Part shown: piece after piece, positions 1 through 10,689 of the stretch | How positions within the stretch are numbered: position 1 is the first letter of the stretch | Layout of the letters: every line of letters starts with the position of its first letter | Assembly (NCBI GenBank): GCA_963585895.1 | Contig: OY757904.1 | Span: forward strand, 9,857,599 to 9,921,598 | Source: Sepioteuthis lessoniana | Lineage: Eukaryota; Mollusca; Cephalopoda; Myopsida; Loliginidae | Direction: 5' to 3' | DNA: 64,000 bases | Notes under the pieces: model-generated | Told to the model about the DNA's origin: nothing | The model's database searches: none | The model's input: only the letters and a program-made list of their open reading frames with translations | Position numbers and translations under genes: made by a program

Positions 1-146
1 TTTACATTCGGACTAATGCCCGATGGGAAAGATATGAACCCCTTATTCCCCACCACTATGGGTTAAATATTGTAACTTCTATTCTTTTTATGATGATTGC
101 TTTAGCATTGTCCATGAAAGTTGATATGCCATTAAAACAATTAATC
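1..146 (+). mobile_element. SINE-A, 3' fragment
   Basis: This matches the body and tail of SINE-A copies elsewhere in the window: a 'ttggacaaat-cccttgggaaaggtatgaacccc' type body, a 'tatgggttaaat' block and the tail TTGATATGCCATTAAA. The tRNA-like head lies off the left edge, so the pol III promoter is not visible. Confidence 0.75.
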
Positions 147-590
147 CATATAAAATTCATTCATAATTACGTAGCGTAATGATGAGAAATTAATTTTACA
201 TAACGAATATTTCAACATATTTCTATTTCCGGCCGATGGACTTAACCATGAGCAATACTTACACACATATATATATATATATATATATATTGTCAATTAC
301 TGAGCTTGTGGTTTATCATTGGTTTATTGTAAAGGTTCTGGTTAGTTTAGTATTATTTTTTTCATATAATTTTACTTATTTTACCAAGAATCAAGAGAAC
401 TAGTAAGCAAACTAAACATCGTTAACTAATAAATAGAATGTGACAGTTACAAAAATTAACCTAAATGAAATAAACATTTTACTGGGTGGAACGATAAAAT
501 CGTCGCCCTAGAAAAGACGACATGATTCTATTTCCGTTTAACGAAAACCGGTTTTCTCTTTTTTTTTTGTTGCAGACCATCTACTAGCTA
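147..590. other. AT-rich, no gene seen
   Basis: Apart from a (TA)n run at about 267-290 I see no coding, RNA or repeat signal. There are homopolymer T runs near 550-570. Confidence 0.5.
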
Positions 591-684
591 GGTAGCATCA
601 AGTACCATTTTTTGAGTCTTTGGTATGACTCGACCTGGGATTTAACCAAGGTATCCCGGGCCATTGGTGAACACTCTACCGGGC
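591..684 (-). mobile_element. SINE-C head fragment, antisense
   Basis: Read on the minus strand this is the tRNA-like head of SINE-C, with the B-box-like GGTTAAATCCCAGGTCGAGT and the 'accaaagactc...ggtacttgat' segment. It stops where a sense-strand SINE-C begins, so the two copies lie head to head. Confidence 0.7.
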
Positions 685-945
685 GTTGGCCTAATGAGAA
701 GAGGTTTCGCCAATGGTTCGGGAGACCAGGGTTCAATCCCATGTCGAGTAATACCAAAGACTAAAAAAGGGTACTGGATGCCGCCTTGCTTAGCACTCAG
801 CATTATAAGCTTAGGATCAAGGGTAAAGTGGAGCAATCTAGGGAGAGGAGTTGCGCCATCCCCTACATCTCGGTGTAGTAGCTATTGAAAAGGGAGCCTT
901 CGGGTCACCCTTGACTAAGGTCGCCAACTTTACTTTTACTTACCA
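685..945 (+). mobile_element. SINE-C, near complete
   Basis: This is a tRNA-derived SINE. The head is TTGGCCTAATGAGAAGAGG, a damaged A box, then GGTTCAATCCCATGTCGAGT as B box. The body (TAGCACTCAGCATTATAAG; AAGGGTAAAGTGGAGCAATC; GGTGTAGTAGCTATTGAAAA) matches four other copies here. It ends in the short T-rich tail CAACTTTACTTTTACTTAC. Short translations across it are incidental. Confidence 0.85.
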
Positions 946-954
946 TTCAATAAA

Positions 955-1204
955 ATACGGAATCGTAGTACGCGAGTTCGTACTCCAGTCGCGCTATTAC
1001 GTTCACTTTCGGGCAAATACCCTTGGGAAAGGTATGAACCCCCTTATTCTCCCTCCAACTATGGGTAAATAGTAGGACGGACTAGGTTCTTCAGCCTTGG
1101 TGAGGCAACTAGTATAGGAGAAGGAAAACTCTGAATTCAAAACCTGTTAAACTCCGCTTAAAAATTGACCTTGTGTCATATCCTGCCCGAGCGGAGGGGT
1201 TGGT
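955..1204 (+). mobile_element. Hybrid SINE: A head-body joined to B tail
   Basis: Positions about 959-1045 match SINE-A (GAGTTCGTACTCCAGTCGCG, then GGGAAAGGTATGAACCCCCT). From about 1046 the sequence follows SINE-B (ACTATGGGTAAATAGTAGG, CAGCCTTGGTGAGGCAACTA, CCTGCCCGAGCGGAGGGG). The extreme 5' head with the A box is missing. The two families are similar around the joint, so the exact switch point is uncertain. Confidence 0.7.
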
Positions 1205-1970
1205 AAATAGTACCATACAATAAAAACGTAAGAACAAACATAAGCAAATATTCATAAATCTAATAGGCTAACACTTCCTGCATTAAATAAATTGCATAAA
1301 ATAGTTAATATTAATTCACTAAAACTTGGCTACAGTTACACTGAAAACGTACTACAAATAATAAAAAAGTACCACCAGAAAATCTATACAAGTTACTGTA
1401 AGATCTAAAGAAAATACAGAACAATATATATAGGTGAAACAGAAGGATTATGGAAACACACAAAACATCATTTAACAATGGAGAATACAAGTGAAGCTTA
1501 TAATAATAGCTCAAAACACAACAATTTTTACCTTGAAGAAACTAGAGCTATACTCAACTTTCCAGAACAAAACAAACTCCTAATTAAATGTTTAGAAGTC
1601 ATATTTAAATGCAGACACAAACAAATTTCTACTGAGCCGCTGGAAAACAAACGGATGCAAATACTAAAAGTAAAAATAGATAGAAGAAATGAAAACAAGT
1701 TAAAATAGATAAATAGATAAAACATAAGATAAAAAGTAAAGAAAATGAACAGATATAGAAAATGAATAAAAAATAAAAATAAAGCAAAATAAATAAGAGC
1801 TAATATTGTTGTATAAAGAGAAAGACAATGAGGCTGATGTACAAAATTAAATTCTGTTTCTTTTCTTTTCCTTTTATGAGCCAAAATGGACGATCGAATT
1901 GATTGATGGAGAGAGTCGAAGACGGCTGAGATGCACACACAGGGGCGAGATACGAATCTTCAGTGAACCG
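1205..1970. other. A-rich, no gene seen
   Basis: The stretch at 1310-1800 is strongly A-rich on the plus strand (many AAAATAAA-like runs). It gives open frames on both strands with biased K/N/I or F/L/Y composition and no recognisable domain. Confidence 0.5.
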
Positions 1971-1974
1971 CTTC

Positions 1975-2345
1975 TTCTTTCTCTGCTTTCGTGACACTGA
2001 TACAAGGCCACCTCTGCTTTCACGAGTCTGGTATTACATCAAGTCATCGAATAGTCATAGTTTCTCCTCGAATCTCTGATTTTGACAAGGGCATCTCAAG
2101 GCATAGAATCATCTTAGATTCTATTCGTTTCTCAGCTTTCGTGAGTCTTACATTATCTCAAGGCATAGAATCATCTTAGTTTCTCCTCGCTTCTCTACTT
2201 TAGCGAATCTCGTATAGAGCCATCACAAGGCACTGAAACATTTTAGTTTTTACTCACTTCTTGTCTTTTGTGAGTCTCGTACAAGGCCATCGCAAAGCAC
2301 CGAATCATCTTAGTTTCTACTTACTTCTCTGCTTTCATTTGTCTT
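1975..2345 (+). repeat. Diverged tandem repeat, period about 57-67 bp
   Basis: The core AATCATCTTAG recurs at 2107, 2169, 2236 (variant) and 2303, with a weaker earlier copy near 2050. Each unit also carries CTTCTCTGCTTTCGTGAGTC- and ACAAGGCCATC-like blocks. A related array lies at 42610-42960 in the opposite orientation. This is a minisatellite, or the internal repeat of an unidentified element. Confidence 0.75.
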
Positions 2346-2820
2346 ATACAGATCAGGCGGTTCTCTCCTTCTCAAACTAAGGCAGTCTGGCACAAGGCCA
2401 GCGCCCAGAGCGGCGTAAAATGTAGTAGCTCTTTTATCGGTCTCTCTGTGTCGAAAACTTCCTTGGTTTATATAATTTTCCAGACACCGTCGCAGTCCTT
2501 GTGGTTACCTACCGATGCGTTACACACGGGCAAACCTCCTTCTAGCATGCCCCCAACGTAACTTGTGCGACACTTCTTCTGACAAAGTAGCAGGGTTCTG
2601 TTTAATTTATCTTATGTGGCATGTCAAAGGGATCTTTCGTTTGATATCCAACAACAGAAATGAAAAATGATCTGATGAATAAGAACCAAATACACTAATG
2701 AAACAGGATATAGAAGCAATGAATGGATTAAGGTTGGAACGAGACAAGTGGATAAATGATAAATTGATATGCTAGGAAAACTGGCAAATATTTTTAGACG
2801 TAGAAATAAAATAACTGGAA
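2346..2820. other. Unassigned, GC-richer start
   Basis: 2346-2600 is more GC-rich than its surroundings, with blocks such as CAGACACCGTCGCAGTCC and a TTTATATAA motif near 2467. It could be flank or remainder of the element carrying the tandem array. No ends or coding signal could be defined. Confidence 0.35.
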
Positions 2821-2827
2821 TAATAAT

Positions 2828-2861
<34 letters not shown>

Positions 2862-2916
2862 ACAACAACAACAACAACAACAACAATAATAATAATAATA
2901 ATAATAATAATAGCAG
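2821..2916. repeat. Compound trinucleotide microsatellite
   Basis: (AGC)n at about 2828-2859 passes into (AAC)n and then (AAT)n up to about 2912. It produces poly-Ala/Thr/Ile translations that are not genes. Confidence 0.95.
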
Positions 2917-3198
2917 CATATCGTGAACTAAACAAAGTAGAGTTGATAAATTAACAAATCACAAGAACACCCAATACAACCACATAGATAAGTAAGTCCT
3001 GCTCGGACTGATCCACAACTGAAACCAATTACCTATCTCCCAGCATTAAACATATAAAAAACACTAACTATAACCCAAAGTCACGTGTTCTGTTGAGCGC
3101 ATAGGCTGCTACCAACCAACATTGATTATGTCTACGATCTTTTAACTTAAATATATATGCTCTATATTGAGCACCCTTTATTTATGAATATAGTTAAC

Positions 3199-3230
<32 letters not shown>

Positions 3231-3640
3231 CAGACAGACTAAATGAGATCAATCTGGGCATTGTTTGAAATATTTATAAAACTGAATAAACTCACACACA
3301 TCTCCGTTTAATATATCTAACAATAGTCAAAACATTTCTCTTTTGAAATCGGATAGATTATGATTTGGATGTAAACCAGTAGTTTTCAGAATTCTCTAAC
3401 CTCAAATATTGCAAATGATGGCAGGAGTGTTCCTTGTTATAATCATACTAAATACAAATGTCAGTGCAGGTGTTGTGATTTCCATCAATCTTAATTTCAG
3501 CAACAGCAGTTTGCAGGTTTCTTTTATGTCAATACGGAACATATCAGGAGATGAAATGAATTTAACGCAATAATCATTCAACGAAACAGAGAAATCTATT
3601 TCAGATCGATATGACAGTTGGAAATGGTCATTCATCAACT
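2917..3640. other. No gene seen
   Basis: AT-rich unique-looking DNA with a (TA)n(GA)n tract at about 3198-3238. No domain is recognised in the short open frames. Confidence 0.5.
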
Positions 3641-3649
3641 CGATTGATA

Positions 3650-4170
3650 TATCAATACATTATCCATCATATATTAAATGAAAACTAAGGTAATATATCA
3701 AAATTTAGAATAATAGATTCCTCAAGACTAAGATAATTTATCAGAATCTAGAATTATTGATTAATCAAATTCTCATCTTTAAACTCTGAAATATACGTTC
3801 TAAAAATATTTGAGATTTTTACATGTGAATTATTAGAGATTTAGTTGTTTACAAAGATTAGTCGTAGCACAATGACAGTTGTATAAAGTATCCTGTGTAA
3901 ATCAAACTCACTAAGAACGTTCTGTTAATCAAACTTGCTTATCCTTACACCATCTGACGTGCCCAAAGATATGTACTAAGCTTAGCTAAATTGTAGCACA
4001 TGTACATGAGTATGGAGTACCAAGTGAGAATCGAACTCACTAACAATAGTATACTAATCTACCATGCTAACTATTACATATATGAAATCCCTTGATTATG
4101 AAATTAGAAAGTCTCAGACGAAAGGTATATTTGTTTCATTACTAAAAGTAAATATTTTAGAAGAAAATAA
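3650..4170. repeat. Dispersed repeat G, interrupted copy
   Basis: Segments here (TTTAGAATAATAGATT; GAAATATACGTTCTAAAAA; AAAGTCTCAGACGAAAGGTA) recur in order at about 12200-12560 (TTCAGAATAATGAATTAATC; TTGAAATATACGAACATTC; AAAGTCTCAACGAAAGGTAT). In the 12-kb copy the last two blocks are close together. Here they are separated by the tRNA-like segment at 3860-4085. Confidence 0.6.
3930..4085 (-). mobile_element. Putative SINE-D (tRNA-like), antisense
   Basis: On the minus strand it reads TAGCATGGTAGATTAGTATA (A-box-like), then GAGTTCGATTCTCACTTGG (good B box), spaced as in a tRNA gene. Acceptor-stem pairing was not convincing, so I read it as a tRNA-derived retroposon, not a tRNA gene. A very decayed relative may sit at 34030-34150. 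Confidence 0.5.
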
Positions 4171-4870
4171 GACAACTTTTATTCATATGAATAATCTCTT
4201 CTTTTCTATATCAATAATAGGTACTGTTTTGTTTATCTGTTCTCTATAGACAGCTAAACGATTCATAGTAAACTGTAAAAATTTGGTATGTATACTTTTT
4301 AGACTAAGGGGAAATTTTAATGTAAAAAATATCTACCTCATGAGGAAAGATGGGCTGACATCGAGAGGATACTTGAAGTAGTAAAAATAATCAGCGGATG
4401 CCATTTTATTTTAAGGTATATCTAATATTAAAGAATTTAAATTTCCAACTATAGAAATATCCAATTATTTGTTTATAATAATTAGAATGAATAATCGCAT
4501 TTTATCAAACATTATTTATATTTGAGGCTTTATCTGAGACTGAGATTCTAATAATTATATTGTATCATTAGTTTGATTTCACAAACAATCTAAACAAAGA
4601 TGTTTAAATCAATTGATTGTTATAATTAAATCTTTAATCGTAAAGATTGTAAAATAATCTGCTCCAGTTCATGTATTGACGTCTTACACAGCAAAGAAGA
4701 ATAGTTCAACGAATTTTTGATAATTGAGGTAAATGTTGCTTTCGAGAAAAACTGTTGTTGATATTCAATATATCTCATTACTCTAACTATATCATTTCGA
4801 ACAATATAAATAGTTCGAAAATAAAGAGATGACCATCTCATATTCAATCACTAGAATTTACTGTTATCAA
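4171..4870. other. No gene seen
   Basis: AT-rich DNA. Short open frames (up to 73 codons) show no known motif. Confidence 0.5.
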
Positions 4871-5925
4871 CTGTTATTATTATTACCATTTACTCCTTGA
4901 GAGTTTTTCACATTAACGTTAGCTGATGGTCTTTCACAGGAGTTTGAGTGACAGCAAGTCTCATCAAGTCTCCAGGATTCTTCTTGGTATTCTGGCCGTT
5001 CTCGGTAATGCTGTAGTTTGGATGGTCTCCACTCGTCCACCAACTTCCAAGTCCTCCACTTCCTTTAATAATCCTTTAGTTACTGTACCAAAAACACCAA
5101 TTACAATTGGTATAATTGTTAGCTTCATGTTCCACAGTTTTTTTTTAATTCTCTTGCAAGGTCGAGGTACTTATCCTTCTTTTCACTTTATTTCAGTTTT
5201 ATTCACTGGTCAGCCGGAACAGCAAAGTCGACAATTTTGCAAGTTCTCTTTTTTGTTGTCTGGTCTTCTGGCTGAGATTAGGTGATCCGTCTGTACGTCT
5301 AAATCCTATAGGAGTTTTTGTGTCATTTTCTATGACAGGTGCTGGGTTGTGCATATACCATTTGTTTGTATGGTCAAATTTAAATTTCTTGCACATCTCC
5401 CAGTGGATTACCTTGCCCTCACAGTCGTGTCTAGTCTTATACTCCTTCTGTGCTAATTTACTGCATTCACTCATTATTTGATTGATGGTTTCATCTCTGT
5501 CACCGCATAGCCTACATTTGCTATCTTGTTGCGTCTTATCTATTCTCGTTTTGATAAGATTGGTTCTTGTGGTGCTATTAGGAGAGATTCTGTTTCTCTC
5601 TTAAAGTTTCCTTTTCTTGGCCAGGTCCAGGTTTCTGGTGTGAGATGTTTGTTTGTCGTTTAAAACGCTTATAGAGTTGTTTTTCTTTCCATTTTTGTCA
5701 TTCTGTTGTCCATCGTGTTGTCAGTATCGTGTCTGATGGCTGTAAACAGTCCTCCTTCGTGTTTCCCTATGTAGTCTCCGAATCGTTGTATCGATGCATC
5801 AACGCTGTCTTCAATGCTGCCAAGTCCTCTTCCTCCCTCTTTTCTTGATACATATATTCTGTCAACGTCGTCTCTGGGATGTTGTGCCTTATGCATGATC
5901 ATTAATTTTCTTTATCTTTGGTCCA
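4871..5925 (-). mobile_element. RLE-type LINE (R2/NeSL-like), C-terminal part, broken
   Basis: On the minus strand this reads, in order: a segment upstream of the nuclease (HPRDDVDRIYVSRKEGGRG, about 5890-5830); a zinc-knuckle segment at about 5530-5470 (CRLCGDRDETINQIMSEC); the CKKFKFDHTNKWYMHN block; a damaged restriction-like endonuclease (ARRPD near 5280, KIVDFAVPAD near 5225); and the C-terminal block of the family near 5140-4930. In R2/NeSL-type elements the knuckle is CCHC. Here the expected His is Gln. Frames change several times and stops occur, so it is dead. It ends at 4871 in a short ATT/AAT-rich tail, as expected for a 3' end. It cannot be from a complete element, because the RT core lies outside the preserved part. 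The assignment comes from remembered family features, not a search. Confidence 0.8.
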
Positions 5926-5934
5926 TTTCTCGCG

Positions 5935-6350
5935 ATCTTTTCACACTTGTGTTAGGTTATTGTCTTTCACTGGTGTCTGGGTGACAGCAAGTCTCCTTAG
6001 GTCTCCAGAACTCCTCTCAGTATTCTGTCCAATCTTCACAATGTTGTAGTTTGAATAGTCTCAATTCATCCCACTTCTAGGCATCTTTCTGAGCTTTTGG
6101 GAACAGTTCCAAACGCGCCTGTTACAACTGTTGTCACCATTCCTCTTATGTTCCGCAAGTTTCTTGTTTCTCTGGCTAAGTCAAGGTTTTGTCTGTTTTT
6201 CGTTTCCCCTTGATTTTCACTTTGAAATCCGCCGGGAAGGCGAAATCCACAAGACAGCAGATTTTCTTTTTTATGTTAATTATCACTCGGTCTGGTCTCC
6301 AGGTCGGGATCAGGTAATACGTAATCAGGTGAGACGAGATCAGGTGATAC
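5935..6350 (-). mobile_element. Second RLE-LINE 3' end, antisense
   Basis: A second, diverged copy of the same 3' terminal region follows head to tail. On the minus strand it shows RPDRVIINIKKKICCLVDF, which keeps the P-D...D endonuclease spacing, then a degraded C-terminal block and the conserved 'gtgacagcaagtctcc' antisense motif at 5981-5998. The CAGGTxATA-like segment is locally triplicated at 6305-6350. Its 5' side runs directly into the solo LTR at 6351. Confidence 0.7.
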
Positions 6351-6918
6351 TGTTATATAAATGCGGAAGGACTTTTTTATATTATCATTTTTCGTTGGTT
6401 ATATCTTATCATTCGGTTTGGTTAGGCTTAGAACTGTTTGGCTATTAGTACAGGTGTTGACGCTCATGCACGGAGGATGTGACAGCCACAAAAGTCTTAA
6501 TAAAAACCCCAGACAGGAAATAGGACTGGGGTGTGAATGAGGTCATGCCCGGAAGCGATGGGCTGAGAATTTTGGTGATTTTTGAAAAAGTAGTTAGTTG
6601 AGATTTGAAGCTGGGCGAGGCGAGTCCACTTTGGGTCTACGGGATGCGCGCGCGTTTGTTGGGTCAGTGATTTGAGACTTTGGACACTGGGCCGGCCAGT
6701 TCAGCCGGGGAGTTGACTGAAGAACGATGTAGAAACAGTCAGGATAGTAAGAATTGTGTCTCTCTCCTCATGTCGAAAAACTAAAAGTAAAAAAAAAAAA
6801 GTTAATAAACGTTTCGTACCTGAACTAAAGAAAGCCGTCTGTGTTTCGCGGATTCCTATGCATATGAACATTTTATACATCCGTATATTTCACATATTCT
6901 TATTATGGCTATATAACA
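6351..6918 (+). mobile_element. Solo LTR, family 1, copy 1
   Basis: It starts TGTTATATAA and ends TATAACA, the TG...CA form with short terminal inverted repeats. Three other loci share its body: TTTTTCGTTGGTTATATC, CGGTTTGGTTAGGC, CCCAGACAGGAAATA, GAATTGTGTCTCTCTC and a TTAATAAACG polyadenylation signal near 6800. Flanking tetramers ATAC and ATGC differ by one base, so the target duplication is imperfect. No primer-binding site or internal gene is attached. The short open frames inside are incidental. Confidence 0.75.
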
Positions 6919-8015
6919 ATGCATTTGTATCTCGAAATCTTCGTTTTTTTTTCTGCTTTTCATTAGCACGGCAAATATTTCTATGACAATTCTATCCCTA
7001 TATATTGACTGTATATCCTCACTGCCTGTAGTAGGGCTTCCAGTTCTTTTATAGTTTTGGCAAAGAGTTTAATGTCTTCCTCGTACATTCGGTGGTTAAT
7101 CTTTTCTTGCAATTTATCAAGTTTGTATCCGTTTGTTCATTTCTTAAATATGCGATTATCATTATTCATTTGTTTGTTATGCTTCTATGGACATCTCCGA
7201 TTTTTATCCTCTTTTCAAGAATCTTTGTACAGAACATATACACTACTAATATAATATCATTTTTTCTGATCAAATTATATCAATTAATTCATCCGACAGT
7301 TCCCAAATTTGCACTCTTAAATTCTTTTTCAAACCATTTTTGAGAAATCATCCAATTTAATTATAAAATATTTTACACTTTTGCTGTTTTTGATTTGATT
7401 AGCCAATTTATTAAAAAGAATCTAATTAGTTAGTAGACTTAGTTTTTGAAATCTGTCTTGACAGTAAATTTCTAGTTCAAGGAGAAATAATGAAGAATGT
7501 CTATTATAATCAGTAATTCAGTTAATTATTTTGAATATCTCAATTAGATCACCTCTCATTCTTCTATGAAAGTAATTCACTCAAATTTCTCTAATCTTCC
7601 CTTATAACAATACTTTTTTATTTTTATACTTATTTTCATTACTTTTATGTATATCCCTCTAAATTAATTGTTACACTCAAATTTCCATGTCTCGACCCAG
7701 GAGCCCAGGACAGAGAACAATATTCTCTATGAAGTTTTATTAGGGTTTTATATATATTTTTAAAACAACATTTGCCTCTCTTGAAATAAGATTTCTAACC
7801 ACCCAGCTGATCAATCAATTTACTCTGGATAGAATACAGAAGAGAAAATTTTATTATCTTATTTAATGTATCATCGATGCCAACTCTTGGATTATAGTCC
7901 CCATTTATTTTTTTTTAATTTCTTTTTTGCGTGATATATATTCAACTTTCATAACTTTAGATTTAATAGGCAGTTTTTTTTTTACATGTTTCTATCTGTT
8001 ACACAGTTGCCGTGA
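6919..8015. other. No gene seen
   Basis: T-rich DNA with two overlapping open frames of up to 83 codons (7057-7343). They are rich in F/I/L and have no recognisable domain. Confidence 0.5.
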
Positions 8016-8345
8016 TGGTTAATTATTTTATTACACGGTTTGGTTTGGCCTCGAGTTTTTTTAGTTAGCAGTTAAGTTAGCTAAAATCTGTGAGCGGAAA
8101 TATAAGTCAAATTGAAAAGTTTAAGCGAGTACATAACGAACAATGTAGGGAGGCCAAAATGTAAACAAAATGGATTCATATCTTGTCTGCTATAAGTTTC
8201 ATTGGGGAAATGAAAGCAGTGAATTTGGGACACGTGAGAGATTATGCAATAATTTAGTAAGATGACACCACCTACACCGATATCCTAAATTCAAATTAAA
8301 AAAAAACAATTGCGAATATTAAAAAAGTAGTCAGTTAGCCAGTCA
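8016..8345 (+). repeat. Dispersed repeat F, partial
   Basis: The block TTTGGTTTGGCCTCGAGTTT, followed by GTTAGCTAAAATCTGTGAGC and AAATTGAAAAGTTTAAG, recurs at 35370-35465 in the same order. At 35351-36115 the repeat looks LTR-like. Only the first part is clearly shared here, and the remainder is decayed. Confidence 0.6.
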
Positions 8346-8410
8346 ATTAGTTGTCAGTTAAAAGTTTCCATCCCAAGGGTTCGGTCGGGCTGGGGTGGAG
8401 GGTGCTGTAT

Positions 8411-8711
8411 CCCTGACCAAATCGCGTGTTGTCATCAACTGGATTTTTCTGTGTCCGCAGACCACGGAATAAAAGTGAAGGAAAACGAAAAACTGGACAA
8501 ATATCAGGAACTTTCAAGAGAAGTTCTAAACATAAAGGTGACTGATATCAATCGTAGGTGAAGTCGTCAAGAATAAAGACACTCCATGAACTGGAGATTA
8601 GTGGAAGAATCGAAGGCATACACAATCGGCTAGGATACTTAGAAAAGTCCTGGATACCTGAAGAAACTTATAGTCACTCAGACTTCTGTGAAAAACCATT
8701 CGATAATGCTG
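8411..8711 (+). mobile_element. RLE-LINE subfamily 2, 3' end
   Basis: One frame reads ADHGIKVKENEKLDKYQELS, a close relative of the ADHRIKLKECEKKDKYLDLA segment in the other RLE copies here. It loses the frame further on, but nucleotide similarity to an RLE 3' end continues to 'ccattcgataatgctg'. It is about 96% identical to 10830-11130 by eye (about 11 differences in 301 bases). Its upstream border at 8411 is abrupt, so it is 5'-truncated. Confidence 0.75.
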
Positions 8712-8730
8712 TTCTGTTCATAGACCCTTA

Positions 8731-8751
8731 CATCTTCTCTCTCTCTCTCTA

Positions 8752-8794
<43 letters not shown>

Positions 8795-8795
8795 T
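8731..8795. repeat. (CTAT)n microsatellite
   Basis: A (CT)n run passes into about 11-13 CTAT units. It follows shortly after the RLE-LINE 3' end. Confidence 0.95.
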
Positions 8796-8829
8796 TCTCT
8801 ATCTCTCACACTTTCTCTCTCTCGTGCTA

Positions 8830-10125
8830 CTGTGTGCAGTCTGAACATTGATCAATAAATGGTTGTTCATTGTTGACAGAGAGTTCTTGTTTTTGAGTTG
8901 CCAACATCCAGGCTACTTTGTTCCAACGAAATACCCCGACCGCCTGAAGAAGTTCTGGATGTATTGTGTCATTCCATGTCTGTGGACCTTTCAAACACAG
9001 CCTGGGCAAAGACAGGATTGATAAACGAACAATTGGAAAATACATTTGGCGCAGTTACCAGGATCCGACCCTGAAAATCCACGCCGAAGCCATAAACTGG
9101 ATTCGATCCTGAAAACCCACGGCCAAGCGATGGTACTATATTTGGTACCGTGCTAACATAAATAGCATATTGTTTGGTACGGGTAATAGGACCAAAGTAT
9201 AGTATTACATTTAGTGCCGTGACAAGGATAGTATTACATATTTTAGATCTTAATTTCCAAATATGTTTCCAATGTGACAATTTGTTTAGATCCATCTGTT
9301 TTGGTTTTTGGTAATAATCTAAATTGACATCATCAGCAAATAGTTTTATTCCTGCTTTCGTGAATAACAAAAACAACAAATGTTTAAGTAGGGATTTCTG
9401 AGGAAAATCGAAGGGTACATTCTTTTTCTTTTCGAGTAATTGTTATCAGTTTTTTATTTCATAATTCTATCTGTTAAAAAGTAACAAACAATACTTACTC
9501 AATGTGTTACTTTGAGAGTTGATAGACTCAGCTAGGTAACGTAGATAAATGCCATTTCAGTTGAATTATGACATCCAAACAATTGTCATGATAAACTCCC
9601 ACGTCTGTCATCATTTCGTGCTGTTTAATGTTTCCTCTTTTAAGAGTTTTGATCATAAATGCCAAATAATCATTTTTCATAAATACTTTCTTCAGCAAAG
9701 TGGATTGACAATATCATTTTGATAACGATTCGATAAAAATCTTAGTAATTCTATTATTTCCATGATTTTATTAAAGATAATTCATTCAATAAATCAATCA
9801 TCTAAAACCAGTATGTGATGGCAGAAGTCACGGACTATACCAGAAAAATATTATGAAGATATTGAATAAGGGATGTGATTTTTAAAAACCCATTTAATAT
9901 TCTTTCAAATGATATACACATTGCATCAATGTGTAATTTACCGTGTTTGCTGACATATAAGACGCACATTTAAATCTAAAATTAATCTATGCCGATGTTA
10001 CACAATCTCCTGTGTGCAGGTATTATAATAATATAACTTACCGGTTGAGTCTTGAAATCAGCAATACGTTTGGTTAGGATTGCAGTGAGCAGTAACAATA
10101 TAAACAATAAGTCTTGTATAACGAC
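8830..10125. other. No gene seen; small local duplication
   Basis: Near 9058-9130 a segment of about 45 bp is repeated in diverged form (GGATCCGACCCTGAAAATCC, then GGATTCGATCCTGAAAACCC). A minus-strand open frame of 136 codons covers this region but shows no domain I recognise. Confidence 0.45.
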
Positions 10126-10129
10126 ATAT

Positions 10130-10450
10130 AGATTTGAATATTTTGGTCCTTGGAGGAACTACAACTGCTGCTAATACTACTGTTACTACTACTACTACAA
10201 CTTCTTATAATAATAATAATAATGTGTGGAACATGAAGTTTCTGGTGATAAAAACCGTAGGATTTGTAATAGTTTCCAAGAACATGAAAAAGAAAGTTGG
10301 TGAATTGGATATCAACAAAAAAATCGACACCCTTCAAACCACAGAAATACTATAATCAGCTGAGATAATGAGAAGAGTTCTGGAGATCCGAGGAGATTTG
10401 CTCTTATTCAAATTACAGTGGAAAAAAAATAACACCATCTAGAGCTGGTA
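10130..10450 (+). mobile_element. RLE-LINE C-terminal fragment
   Basis: One frame reads NVWNMKFLVIKTVGFVIV, then KIDTLQTTEIL, a stop, and EIMRRVLEIRGDLL. This parallels the KLWNMK...ETIQTTALL...ARILRRVLET...GDLLS block at 54755-55500. (ACT)n and (AAT)n tracts at about 10165-10222 precede it. It is the extreme C terminus only, with one in-frame stop. Confidence 0.65.
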
Positions 10451-10485
10451 GTAAAAACTCGCCATGAGTAAAATTTGGTATCTTT

Positions 10486-10680
10486 GTTTAATGGCATATC
10501 AACCATCGTGGGTAATTTAATACCAAAGCTATCCTTATAGAAGAACAATAGTGGTAATATTTAACCAATAACTGAGAGGATAAGGAAGTTTATATCTTTC
10601 CCAAGTTCGAAAGTGAATGTAATAGCGCGACACCAGTTTGAATTCGCTTAATGCGATTTGGTAGTCCAGAATGTTTGTCA
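10486..10680 (-). mobile_element. SINE-A, antisense, decayed
   Basis: On the minus strand it begins near the head (GCGAATTCAAACTGGTGTCG), continues with CGCTATTACATTCACTTTCG and GGGAAAGATATAAACTTCC, and ends in the family tail TTGATATGCCATTAAAC at about 10486-10502. The extreme 5' head is not clear. Confidence 0.7.
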
Positions 10681-10689
10681 CGAAGTCAA

